Below are positions 1 through 6,910 of a DNA stretch of 7,114 nucleotides, in pieces (the stretch's first letter is position 1; the number at the start of each line of letters is the position of its first letter). The stretch lies in the NCBI GenBank assembly GCA_947475855.1, contig CANJPN010000320.1:1-7114 (forward strand), given 5' to 3'. This DNA is from Bradyrhizobiaceae bacterium (GTDB lineage: Bacteria; Pseudomonadota; Alphaproteobacteria; Rhizobiales; Hyphomicrobiaceae). The position numbers were made by a program, and so were the translations under genes. The notes under the pieces are model-generated. The model was not told the origin of the DNA. It made no database searches and saw nothing but the letters and a program-made list of their open reading frames with translations.

Positions 1-1311
1 GACCCGCTCGATCGTCTCAGCTCCCCCGCCTGCCAAACGCGCAGCTTTTATCGCGTTCTCCATGATCGCCGGCGTCGCATCGATGCTGTGCGCGAGACGC
101 TCGATCTCCGCTTCCGGCAACGTCAGATCATGACGCTTGAGCATCTGCTCCAAGATGCGAGCACGTTGCGCAGCCGGCGGCCGCTTCAACTCCACCGCCA
201 GCGTCATCCGTCGTAAAAGTGCGGGATCGATGTTCCCCAGCTCGTTCGAGGTCCACACGATCGGAACCGGATTGTTCTCGAGCAGGCGGTTGAGATAGAC
301 CTTCGATCCGCCCCTGCGGATCAAATGCACCGCCACGTCTTCCATCTCGTCGAAGAGCAGCGCCACGCCGCGTTCGCCCTGCAGCAGCCGGTTCGAGAAT
401 ACGAGATCGGTAAGGCGGCCACCGCGATCCGCCTCACCTCCCTGAGCATTCTCCTCCCCTGTCGCATAAAGAACGAGCCCAGCCGCCTTGGCCGCGACCT
501 TTGCCAGCTCGGTCTTTCCCGAGCCCGGTGGCCCGTAGAGCAGAACATTGACGCCCGCCGCCCCGGCTTCGGCTCCGCCCTTGAGTATGGCCGTGATGAG
601 ATCGCGATCCGATGCGACATGCTCGTAGTCGGCCGGGCCTACATTCGATACCAGTGACTGCCCGAGCAATTCGTTTCGCATCTCGTCGAAGCTGGCGAAC
701 GTCCGGTCGAGCGACGCGCCGATCCGCATGGGAACCACGAAGCGCGCGTTGTATCCCCCGATCAACTCGCCATCCCGCACTTGCAACAGACCCGAGCTCA
801 TCAGATCGCTATTGCCGGCGAGGCATTCCTCGACGACGCGCAGCGGCTCCCCCACGAGCATAGCGATCGCGCGCGACATCGGGCTCGCTGCCTCGAGGAC
901 GGTATTCGCAAATCCCTGCACTTGATCGTAGCGCGCCGCACACGCGACCAGCCCGACGATCTTCCATGCCGCATCGGGATTTGCGATATCGAGCGCTAGC
1001 ACGAGGCTTTCGACGTTGCTCGCGAGCGGCTCAGGCCTTTGGCTCTCCCGAGCCGCCTGCTCCAGCCCTTCCACCAGCTCGGCTCTTGCGCCGGCAAACG
1101 CGGCCTCGAAAGCTGAATACCGGTAGCCCGCCGTATACTGCTGGCTCAAAATATCGACGAGCGCCGCCGGCATATGCAGCGCCATCGTTTCATGCCGCTC
1201 ATACAACCAGCCCGCGATTTGGCGGGCCGAACGAACAGGTAGATCGGTCCTGGAAAGCACCCGGACAGCATAGCGCGCGATGAGCCCCCGTTCGACGTCT
1301 GTAACGGTCAT
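1..1311 (-). CDS. AAA+ ATPase, C-terminus beyond the left edge
   Basis: An open reading frame of 437 codons runs from an ATG at 1311 off the left edge. AGAGGG (1316-1321 on the complement) lies 4 bases upstream and supports the start. The ATPase core is clear: Walker A GPPGSGKT at residues 260-267, Walker B LLFDE at 318-322, a sensor-1 Asn in WTSN at 353-356, and an arginine pair (367-368) after DPALL, where the arginine finger of FtsH/Vps4/SpoVK-like AAA proteins lies. A helical lid-like segment (LPEAEIERLAHSIDATPA) follows towards the edge. The first 230 or so residues are mostly helical in character, rich in Ala, Glu and Leu, and match no domain I recognise; they could be the substrate- or partner-binding part. 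By family, such proteins use ATP to remodel or unfold other proteins, but the target here is unknown. The gene is divergent from the carbonic anhydrase and need not be related to it. The family call is firm; the specific role is not known. Confidence 0.5.
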   Translation of the reverse strand, partial: MTVTDVERGLIARYAVRVLSRTDLPVRSARQIAGWLYERHETMALHMPAALVDILSQQYTAGYRYSAFEAAFAGARAELVEGLEQAARESQRPEPLASNVESLVLALDIANPDAAWKIVGLVACAARYDQVQGFANTVLEAASPMSRAIAMLVGEPLRVVEECLAGNSDLMSSGLLQVRDGELIGGYNARFVVPMRIGASLDRTFASFDEMRNELLGQSLVSNVGPADYEHVASDRDLITAILKGGAEAGAAGVNVLLYGPPGSGKTELAKVAAKAAGLVLYATGEENAQGGEADRGGRLTDLVFSNRLLQGERGVALLFDEMEDVAVHLIRRGGSKVYLNRLLENNPVPIVWTSNELGNIDPALLRRMTLAVELKRPPAAQRARILEQMLKRHDLTLPEAEIERLAHSIDATPAIMENAIKAARLAGGGAETIERV

Positions 1312-1520
1312 CTATCCCTCTTGCTGCAACTCGCATCCCGACTTAACTAGGAAACCCGATTGAAATTTAGGGGGTTACCGCAATTCACAGTCGTAAGAAT
1401 TGTCCAATTCGAAGAAAGCATGCCGGTTCAGACCTGTCGACCTGCAGCAACTCTGATAGTTGAATCAGCAGCGCAGCACCGCCAGATGCACCATGACGGA
1501 CTTTTCTATCGGAGCCCACG
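1312..1520. other. Divergent intergenic region, ATPase / carbonic anhydrase
   Basis: This 209-bp gap lies between two divergent start codons and is more AT-rich than the genes around it, so it should carry promoters for both. I could not find a convincing sigma-70 -35/-10 pair on either strand. Both ends carry ribosome binding sites: AGAGGG on the complement at 1316-1321 for the ATPase, and GGAG at 1511-1514 for the carbonic anhydrase. It contains a 14-bp palindrome (listed separately) and a weaker inverted repeat, CTGAT at 1453-1457 against ATCAG at 1464-1468. No small ORF or RNA gene was recognised. Confidence 0.5.
1397..1410. promoter_or_regulatory. Palindrome, possible operator
   Basis: GAATTG, a 2-base spacer TC, and CAATTC form a perfect inverted repeat with 6-bp arms between two divergent genes. 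A further CAATTC half-site copy starts at 1381, 24 bases upstream of the second arm. The position and dyad symmetry fit a dimeric regulator binding site, but I know of no regulator with this consensus and there is no repressor gene beside it. This is inference from symmetry and position only. Confidence 0.5.
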
Positions 1521-2159
1521 ATGAGCCTGTTGCCTGAAGCCCTCGCTGACCGCTATCGCCGCTTCAAGTTCCGCCATTTTGCCCCAAACATCGATCATTA
1601 CGCGGATCTGGCAGCCCATGGCCAGAGCCCCGAAGTCATGATCGTGTCGTGTTGCGACAGCCGCGTGGACCCGGAGATGATCTTCTCCGCCATGCCCGGC
1701 GAACTATTTGTCGTCCGCAACGTTGCCAACCTCGTGCCCCCCTACGAGCGCACGGGCAAATATCACGGCGTGTCGGCGGCCCTGGAGTTCGCCGCCTTGA
1801 ACTTGCGCGTCAAACACATCGTCGTGATGGGCCATTCGAGCTGTGGCGGCATTCGTGCCTCGATCGAGCGCGACACGGCCCGACAGACAGAAGCCGAGTT
1901 CATCTCCAATTGGATGTCGATCATCGACGAAGGCCGCGACCGCGTGATGGGCGCATGGGCTGGCCGCGGATTGGTGGAGATACGGGCGGAGCTGGAACGC
2001 GAGGCCGTCCGTATCTCCATCGACAATCTCAGAACATTTCCCTGCGTGCAGACACTCGAAGGCCGAGGCCGCTTAAATCTGCACGGCACACACTTCGACA
2101 TCGCCAGCGGAACACTATCCGTGCTCAATCAAGCGACCAATCAGTTCGTCGCCGTCTGA
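1521..2159 (+). CDS. Beta-class carbonic anhydrase
   Basis: This 212-residue protein catalyses the reversible hydration of CO2 to bicarbonate and a proton, presumably in the cytoplasm since no signal peptide is seen. The beta-class zinc site is complete: Cys44, Asp46 and Arg48 in the CCDSRVDP motif, then His105 and Cys108 in HSSCGG. The Asp-Arg dyad and the three protein zinc ligands are therefore all present. The segment GELFVVRNVANLVPP (residues 60-74) is also characteristic. The length is normal for bacterial beta enzymes of the plant/E. coli type. The ATG at 1521 is preceded by GGAG (1511-1514) at a normal distance; two earlier ATGs (1486, 1493) are out of frame. The gene stands alone on the plus strand, and its TGA abuts the stop of the convergent ThDP enzyme. 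Neighbouring decarboxylase chemistry could give it work to do, but a housekeeping CO2/bicarbonate role is equally likely. Confidence 0.5.
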   Translation: MSLLPEALADRYRRFKFRHFAPNIDHYADLAAHGQSPEVMIVSCCDSRVDPEMIFSAMPGELFVVRNVANLVPPYERTGKYHGVSAALEFAALNLRVKHIVVMGHSSCGGIRASIERDTARQTEAEFISNWMSIIDEGRDRVMGAWAGRGLVEIRAELEREAVRISIDNLRTFPCVQTLEGRGRLNLHGTHFDIASGTLSVLNQATNQFVAV

Positions 2160-3845
2160 TCAAGCGGGATCGCCTGCGAACGGCGAAGGCATCGTTCCGC
2201 CACCGGCAGCACCAGGCGCCTTCAGCCGCAGTAGTCCCCACGGGCTCGGCATCGGTCCGACGGCGGCTTCGATCAAGTGCGGCCCGCCTGCACGGATTGC
2301 ATCCTTCAGCGCTCCCTCGAGCCCTTTGGCATCGCGCACTTGCGTCGCGCTCACACCGAACGCCCTGGCCATTGCAACGAAATCGGGATTGTGCAGATCC
2401 GAACAGTAGGCCTGTCCGAACTGCTCTTGCTGCAAGCCGCGAACGTTGGCGAAATGCCCATCGGCAAACACCACCGTAATGTGGTTCAGCTTGTACTTGG
2501 AAGCCGTCGCCAACTCCTGCAGCGTCCAACCGAATCCGCCATCCCCCGTGATCGATACGACGACACGCCCGGGATTACCGGCAGCAGCCCCTAGTCCCGT
2601 TGGGAACCCATAACCCAGCGTCCCCTGGTAGCCTGGTCCGATGATCGTCCCTGGACCGTAGACTGGGTAGGCGACCCGCGCGAAATACCCGACCTGTGTC
2701 AACTCGTTGACGAAGATACCATCCTCCGGAATGGCGCTGCGCAAAGCCCGCACGTAAGACGCTTGCGGCTCGATCGCATCGATCTGCGCCTGAGCCCAAG
2801 CTCGCAATTTTTGCGCCTCCGCCGGTTCGAGACGCCGCCGCTGAGCTGCCGGCACGGCTGGCAACTCGTCCGCGAGTGCCGCCATCGCGAGGCCCGCGTC
2901 AGAGTTCAACACCATCCCCGCCACGCGTGGCTCGATACCCGCATTGGGGTCTGTATTGATGTAGATGTATTTCGTGTCGCCCTTGTCCCAGGCGGGAAAC
3001 GGTCCGCGCGTCTCCATGAAGCGGCTTCCGGCGACAACCAGCACGTCGGCGTGCGGAAGGATCGCGCGGCCTGCGAGCGTCGAGAACGCGAGGGGATGGC
3101 GGTCAGATATCGCTCCACGACCATTCTCGCTCATTACGACAGGTGCGCCCAGTTTTTCGGCAAGCCGAACGAGAGCGGCACCTCCCGCAGTCGAAAGCAC
3201 GCCACCGCCGACGTAGATGACCGGAAACGTCGCGGCTCCCAACACGGCGGCGAGCCGCTTGACCTGCGCTTGGTCGGGCTTCAGCCGACCATCTTCGCCA
3301 GCAGGCGTCGCTGCGAGCTCGACCTCACCGCTCCCAGCCAGCACATTGTAGGGAACCTCGACCGCGACCGGCGCCGGCCGCCCGCTGCGCATCTGCGCAT
3401 ACGCACGCCGCACGAGACCGGGAACTTCTTCCGGCGTGTTCGCTCGCCCCCGCCATTTCGTCACCTGATCGAGAACTGCACCCTGGTCCTTGATCTCGTG
3501 GAGCGCTCCATAACCGCGGCCGATGCCATCCGAATGGATATGCCCGGCGATGCACAGCACGGGCGAATTACAGGCATAAGCCGTCGAGAGCCCCGCCGCC
3601 GCATTCAATACGCCTGGCCCCGGCACCACCATGCACACTCCCGGCTTCCCCGTGGTGCGTGCAAAGCCGTCCGCCATGTAGGACGTAGCCTGCTCGTGAC
3701 GCGGAACCATGAAGCGGATCTGGTTCTCCGCTTTCCTCAGCGCATCAACGGCCCAATCGAGCTGAACCCCGGGAATGCCGAAAACGTGCGTCGCACCTTC
3801 TCGCGCGAGTTGCTGGACAAGTGCTTCGCCGCCGGTGAGCTTCAT
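2160..3845 (-). CDS. Acetolactate synthase-like ThDP-dependent enzyme
   Basis: This 561-residue protein has the three-domain plan of the acetolactate synthase / benzoylformate decarboxylase family. The N-terminal pyrimidine-binding domain carries the activating Glu51 in PRHEQATSYMADGFAR. The middle domain (roughly 190-330) contains VIYVGGGV. The C-terminal pyrophosphate-binding domain starts its metal site at GDG (434-436). The residues that normally close this site as Asn-Asn are Ala461-Asp462 (FADGHFANVR). Asp can stand in as a magnesium ligand, and related proteins with NDG there are known. By family the enzyme decarboxylates a 2-keto acid or joins two aldehyde/keto units. It is unlikely to be the housekeeping IlvB, because no small subunit (ilvN) adjoins it and it sits in a catabolic-looking operon. 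The start ATG has AGGGG 6 bases upstream. A Pro/Gly-rich tail carries MPSP twice (532-535, 552-555). The substrate is unknown. Confidence 0.5.
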   Translation of the reverse strand: MKLTGGEALVQQLAREGATHVFGIPGVQLDWAVDALRKAENQIRFMVPRHEQATSYMADGFARTTGKPGVCMVVPGPGVLNAAAGLSTAYACNSPVLCIAGHIHSDGIGRGYGALHEIKDQGAVLDQVTKWRGRANTPEEVPGLVRRAYAQMRSGRPAPVAVEVPYNVLAGSGEVELAATPAGEDGRLKPDQAQVKRLAAVLGAATFPVIYVGGGVLSTAGGAALVRLAEKLGAPVVMSENGRGAISDRHPLAFSTLAGRAILPHADVLVVAGSRFMETRGPFPAWDKGDTKYIYINTDPNAGIEPRVAGMVLNSDAGLAMAALADELPAVPAAQRRRLEPAEAQKLRAWAQAQIDAIEPQASYVRALRSAIPEDGIFVNELTQVGYFARVAYPVYGPGTIIGPGYQGTLGYGFPTGLGAAAGNPGRVVVSITGDGGFGWTLQELATASKYKLNHITVVFADGHFANVRGLQQEQFGQAYCSDLHNPDFVAMARAFGVSATQVRDAKGLEGALKDAIRAGGPHLIEAAVGPMPSPWGLLRLKAPGAAGGGTMPSPFAGDPA

Positions 3846-3916
3846 CTGGCACCCCTTTATGATATCGAGAGCTTGTGGTGTCGCGCTTCGATGCCGACGC
3901 TGGCGCCACTATCCCA

Positions 3917-4752
3917 TCACACTGCGCGTGATGGATCGTAGCCCATGGCGAGCGAGATCTCCCGCGCTCCCTTCACGACCTCTCGGATGCAACGCGTCCG
4001 CATCGCCGGCGTGCAGCGTGGCTGCGGCATCGAGATGGTAAGTGCGGCAACGACATCGCCCGAGTGGTTGGGCACCGGCGCCGAGATCGCAGCCGTGTCG
4101 CTCGTCACCTCGCCCTCGACGAACGCATGACCGTCGCGGCGTGCAGCCTTTATCGCCGCAACCAGCTTGGACTTCTGCAATTGCGAAAGTGCGGTCGGCG
4201 CGAGATAGGCCTCGATCTCAGCCTCGTCCATCCCCGACATCAGCGCCAAGCCGCCAGCGCCGACATGCAGCGCGACGTGAAACCCCGGCTGAAAAATGCG
4301 CCGAACTTCGTGCCGTGATTCCACATACTCGATGTTGACGCGGTCGTGCCGATGCGGATGCCGAGCGATACGGTCTCGTTCACCGCATCACGAATCCGCC
4401 GCAAGACCGGCATCGCGACCTCGCGCACATCGAGTTGCTGCCGCTTGACGTCCGCAAGCCGCAACCAGGTAAGCCCCAGACGATATGAAGTCGCGTCATC
4501 CGGTGCGCGTTGAACAAGCCCGCGCTGCGCAAGCGTAACAAGCAGCGCCTTGACCGCTGGAACGGCCAATCCCGTGCGCTTGGAGAGCGTCTCTACAGTC
4601 TGCAATCCCGGGCTCTGACGGAACGCTTCGAGCAGCAGCACCGCGCGCGACACCGCCTCGACCTTGTAGCGTGCGAGTTCACGTTGATCCTCGGCACCGG
4701 GCTTGACGCCCTGCTTCGACTTGCCCCTGCCGACGACGCGTTGCTGTACCAA
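3917..4752 (-). pseudogene. IclR-family regulator, frameshifted
   Basis: Two overlapping frames together make one complete IclR-type regulator of about 278 residues, the normal length. The first part (from a TTG at 4752) has the winged helix-turn-helix at about residues 30-95 (VEAVSRAVLLLEAF, then LSKRTGLAVPAVKALLVTL) and the start of the effector domain, up to SLGIRIG at 135. The frame then breaks: translation would continue in unrelated sequence to a stop at 4240-4242. Shifting frame at about 4348 restores HDRVNIEYVESRHEVRRIF and the rest of the effector domain through to the TGA at 3917. One base is missing, as GGC-CAC would read correctly where GGCAC stands. IclR proteins bind DNA as dimers and respond to small aromatic or organic acids. 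The gene lies in the operon 10 bases after the binding-protein stop, so it would have regulated this cluster. The cause is either a true inactivating mutation or a sequence error. Confidence 0.5.
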
Positions 4753-4757
4753 TCGAT

Positions 4758-4763
4758 CACCTC
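4758..4763 (-). promoter_or_regulatory. Ribosome binding site for the IclR gene (TTG start)
   Basis: GAGGTG on the complement lies 5 bases before TTG at 4752 and begins at the last base of the upstream TAG stop (4763-4765), suggesting translational coupling. The frame has no ATG or GTG near the beginning, and an upstream in-frame stop (4777-4779) limits the choice, so TTG is the best start. Confidence 0.5.
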
Positions 4764-5746
4764 TACTTGCCCGACTTCATTTCCATGCCGAGCACTTTGG
4801 CGATCTCGGCCGCCCGCGCTGCTTGACTGATAAGCGCCTTGGCGAGGTCCGCCGGCCCACCCGGCTTCATCGCCTGCCCGGTCGGCGCGAGACGCTCCGC
4901 AACCACAGGATCAGAGGCTGCCGCAACGACATCGGCGCCCAATCTCTCCCTCAGCGCGAGAGGCATCCCGCGCGGCCCATAAAGACCAACGGTCGTTTCG
5001 ACGCCAAGCTCCGGAAAACCAGAAGCCAGTGTCGATGGCACATTGGGGACGAGGCTGGAACTTTCACTTCCGGCAACGGCAATGACGCGGACCTTGCCCG
5101 AAGCGACATGAGGCGATGCGATGGCCAGGGAACTCTGCAGCAGTTGCAGGCGACCTTCGCCAAGATCGGTGCCGGCCTGCACGATGTCGCGATAGGGGAC
5201 GCGTGCGACATCGAGTTTGTGCGTCTTGATGAATGCCATCAGAGCGAACTCGGGCAACCCCGGCGCACCGGCGGCGTTGAGCTTGCCGGGGCTGGCGCGC
5301 GCGGCCGTCACGAATTCGGCGAGCGACTTCACGCCGGTCGCAGTCGGCACGGCGACCGACAAGACGGTATCGGTGACCCGCCCGATCGGCTCTAGGTCGC
5401 GGCCCGGATCGTAGGGCAACTTGTCGTGCTGGTAGGGATGGGCGATGAACGACGCACTCGACGCGTACAGCAGGACGTGATCGTCCGCTGCCGTGACGAA
5501 CGCGCCAATCGCTATGAGGCCGTCTCCCCCCGGCCGGTTCTCGATAACAACCGGCTGGCCCCACTTCGTACTCAGCCGTTCCTGCAGCAGTCTCGCCGAG
5601 ATGTCGGTTCCAGAGCCGGCGCCGAATGGCAGCACGAACTTCACCGAGCGCTGCGGCCAAGCCTGAGCTTGCGCGCCCGAATAACCCAGCGCAACGCCGA
5701 GTAGCATGACAATAGCGCCAAGCCCGACGCACCTGTTCGGCTTCAT
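4763..5746 (-). CDS. Bug/TctC-family periplasmic solute-binding protein
   Basis: This 327-residue exported protein belongs to the tripartite tricarboxylate transporter receptor (TctC/Bug) family, which captures organic acids and related small molecules in the periplasm. A signal peptide is evident: basic start MKPNR, hydrophobic core at about 8-22, and likely cleavage after AQA at 27-29, just before WPQR. The family signatures are present: VLPFGAGSGTDISARLL (38-54), where the loop contacts the ligand carboxylate, and VVIENRPGGDG (66-76). The length is typical. No TctA or TctB membrane subunits are encoded here; orphan receptors of this kind are common in Bradyrhizobium- and Burkholderiales-type genomes, so it must use a distant transporter or act as a sensor. 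I chose the ATG at 5746 over an earlier in-frame TTG at 5776, because GGAGGA sits directly upstream and the signal peptide then begins normally. The gene starts 37 bases after the oxidoreductase stop. The ligand is unknown. Confidence 0.5.
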   Translation of the reverse strand: MKPNRCVGLGAIVMLLGVALGYSGAQAQAWPQRSVKFVLPFGAGSGTDISARLLQERLSTKWGQPVVIENRPGGDGLIAIGAFVTAADDHVLLYASSASFIAHPYQHDKLPYDPGRDLEPIGRVTDTVLSVAVPTATGVKSLAEFVTAARASPGKLNAAGAPGLPEFALMAFIKTHKLDVARVPYRDIVQAGTDLGEGRLQLLQSSLAIASPHVASGKVRVIAVAGSESSSLVPNVPSTLASGFPELGVETTVGLYGPRGMPLALRERLGADVVAAASDPVVAERLAPTGQAMKPGGPADLAKALISQAARAAEIAKVLGMEMKSGK

Positions 5747-5750
5747 TGCT

Positions 5751-5756
5751 TCCTCC
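5751..5756 (-). promoter_or_regulatory. Ribosome binding site for the binding-protein gene
   Basis: GGAGGA on the complement lies 4 bases before the ATG at 5746. It fixes the start there and rules out the 10-codon extension to the TTG at 5776, which would place residues in front of the signal peptide. Confidence 0.5.
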
Positions 5757-5783
5757 ATGCACAGCGTGATCGGCAACCGGCTA

Positions 5784-6818
5784 CTATTTCTTCTTAGCCC
5801 CTTTTACGGCCCCAGGCACCATGATCGGATCGACCTTCACCGGTCGGTTCTCGGCAACCGATCGAGTGATCGCCTCCAGCGTCGCCGCGTTGGCAATCTT
5901 CTGCTCGTCGGTAAACATGTACGTGCCCTTGCCCTGCGACGCCCGCGCGAACGCTTCCAGGTTCAGACGCACTGTATCTTCCCACTGATACTCCTGGCTC
6001 CACTTCCGCCCGTCGCGCCATTCGGCACGCAACCGCGAGGCGCCTGGCGTGTCGGGATGGGTATCGTACACGACATCAGCCCAACCTTCGGAGCCATAGA
6101 CCAGATACGTGATGCGATGGTGAGTAACCAGGATCGCGTTGATATAGCTCGTCACACCGCTCTGGTGGCGAAGCAGTGCGGAAACGACATCGCCGTTGTC
6201 CTTGTAGGCCACCCGCGCCGCCGTCATCGCGTAAGCTTCCGCGACGGGCCCGAACAGATCGATGAACGCATCCGACAGATGAATGCCCATCGCGGTCATC
6301 CCCGCAGCCGGCGCATCCTTCGGCGACGTCCGCCAATCGCCTTGCGGAACGTTTGCGAGCTTGTCGTGGTTGAAGCAGGCTTCGGCATGCATGATCGTGC
6401 CGAGCTCTCCCGCCTTCACGATGCGCCTGAGCTCCGTCATGGCAGGCTCATAGCGCCGCTCGTGACCGATACCCAGGAACACGCCGGCAGCTTTACACGC
6501 TGCAACCGAGGCTTCTGCATCCACCCGCGTCAAAGCGAGCGGCTTTTCGCAGAACACGTGCTTGCCGGCTTTCGCTGCCGCCGCGATCTGCGATGTATGC
6601 ATCGAATGCGGTGTCGCAAGCAGAACGGCCTCCACGTCCTTGGAGGCGAGCGCATCCTCGAACCGCGCCGCATAGGGCACTTCATGCTCTTTCGCGAATG
6701 CTTCGAGCGCCGTGTTCTGATCGACCGCCAGCACGAGCTTGATATCGCGCGAGCCCTTGGTGCGCCGCACGATGTGCTTTCCCCACCATCCCAGACCGAT
6801 CACCGCAGCTTTCAGCAT
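5784..6818 (-). CDS. Gfo/Idh/MocA-family NAD(P)-dependent oxidoreductase
   Basis: This 344-residue cytoplasmic protein has the two-domain build of the family, whose members oxidise or reduce sugars, inositols and related polyols or sugar acids. The Rossmann nucleotide-binding fold opens at the N-terminus with VIGLGWWG (residues 6-13; glycines 8, 10 and 13). Asp33 at the end of the second strand (LVLAVD) suits NAD more than NADP. The hallmark EKPLA follows at 91-95, with the catalytic Lys92. In the C-terminal domain the usual D-x3-H pair reads Ala176...His180 (AGMTAMGIHLSD), so the Asp is missing while the His is kept. The start at 6818 is set by GGAGG 7 bases upstream; an ATG 4 bases earlier is out of frame. 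The gene ends in a tandem TAG TAG (5781-5786) after a lysine-rich tail (KGAKKK). It is followed by the binding-protein gene in the same operon. The substrate cannot be assigned. Confidence 0.5.
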   Translation of the reverse strand: MLKAAVIGLGWWGKHIVRRTKGSRDIKLVLAVDQNTALEAFAKEHEVPYAARFEDALASKDVEAVLLATPHSMHTSQIAAAAKAGKHVFCEKPLALTRVDAEASVAACKAAGVFLGIGHERRYEPAMTELRRIVKAGELGTIMHAEACFNHDKLANVPQGDWRTSPKDAPAAGMTAMGIHLSDAFIDLFGPVAEAYAMTAARVAYKDNGDVVSALLRHQSGVTSYINAILVTHHRITYLVYGSEGWADVVYDTHPDTPGASRLRAEWRDGRKWSQEYQWEDTVRLNLEAFARASQGKGTYMFTDEQKIANAATLEAITRSVAENRPVKVDPIMVPGAVKGAKKK

Positions 6819-6825
6819 TCATAAT

Positions 6826-6830
6826 CCTCC
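6826..6830 (-). promoter_or_regulatory. Ribosome binding site for the oxidoreductase gene
   Basis: GGAGG on the complement lies 7 bases from the ATG at 6818 and only 3 bases from a competing ATG at 6822 (ATGAATG). The spacing, together with the Rossmann motif that follows, selects 6818. Its outermost base is also the last base of the adjacent palindromic repeat. Confidence 0.5.
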
Positions 6831-6910
6831 GTAGGGTGCGGTAGCGCGAAGCGCGTACCGCACCAATCAAACGCATCCCGCTGCGGTACGCTTTGCTACC
6901 GCACCCTACG
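6830..6910. repeat. 81-bp nested palindromic repeat (REP-like)
   Basis: Two arms in inverted orientation, 6830-6864 and 6880-6910, flank a 15-base spacer. The outer 16 bases are perfectly complementary: CGTAGGGTGCGGTAGC at 6830-6845 against its reverse complement at 6895-6910. The rest of each arm matches with small gaps and one mismatch. Each arm is itself a hairpin: in the left arm GGTGCGGTA pairs with TACCGCACC around a GCGC-GAA-GCGC core, with one bulged base. The DNA or RNA can thus fold either as one long stem or as two separate hairpins. Short palindromes of this 'GTAGGGTGCGG' style are scattered through many proteobacterial genomes. It sits between two co-directional genes. In mRNA it could pause polymerase, protect the upstream message or reduce downstream expression; no T-run follows, so it is not a standard terminator. 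Confidence 0.5.

Noticed and set aside
1436..1447. GTCGACCTGCAG, identical to part of the pUC polylinker (SalI-PstI)
   Set aside because: The 12-base match does not extend on either side and the flanks do not look like vector, so chance is the simplest explanation.
1649..2479. Plus-strand open frame of 276 codons overlapping the carbonic anhydrase and the ThDP gene
   Set aside because: It is an out-of-frame reading of the carbonic anhydrase running into the antisense of the next gene, with very high Arg content and no recognisable motif.
3846..3916. Separate promoter for the ThDP-enzyme gene in the 71-bp gap after the IclR gene
   Set aside because: TATCAT-like bases occur near the start, but no -35 element lies at the right distance, so only the AGGGG ribosome binding site is supported.
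2763..3941. Long plus-strand open frame (392 codons) opposite the ThDP-enzyme gene
   Set aside because: It is the antisense shadow of a well-supported gene in GC-rich DNA; the translation is Arg/His-rich, matches no family and has no convincing ribosome binding site.
6682..6822. Alternative start ATG at 6822 for a short overlapping frame
   Set aside because: It lies only 3 bases from GGAGG and gives an unrelated short peptide; the ATG at 6818 opens the Rossmann fold of the oxidoreductase.
5706..6824. Long plus-strand open frame (372 codons) opposite the oxidoreductase gene
   Set aside because: It mirrors the oxidoreductase almost end to end, and its Arg/His-rich composition is typical of an antisense shadow.
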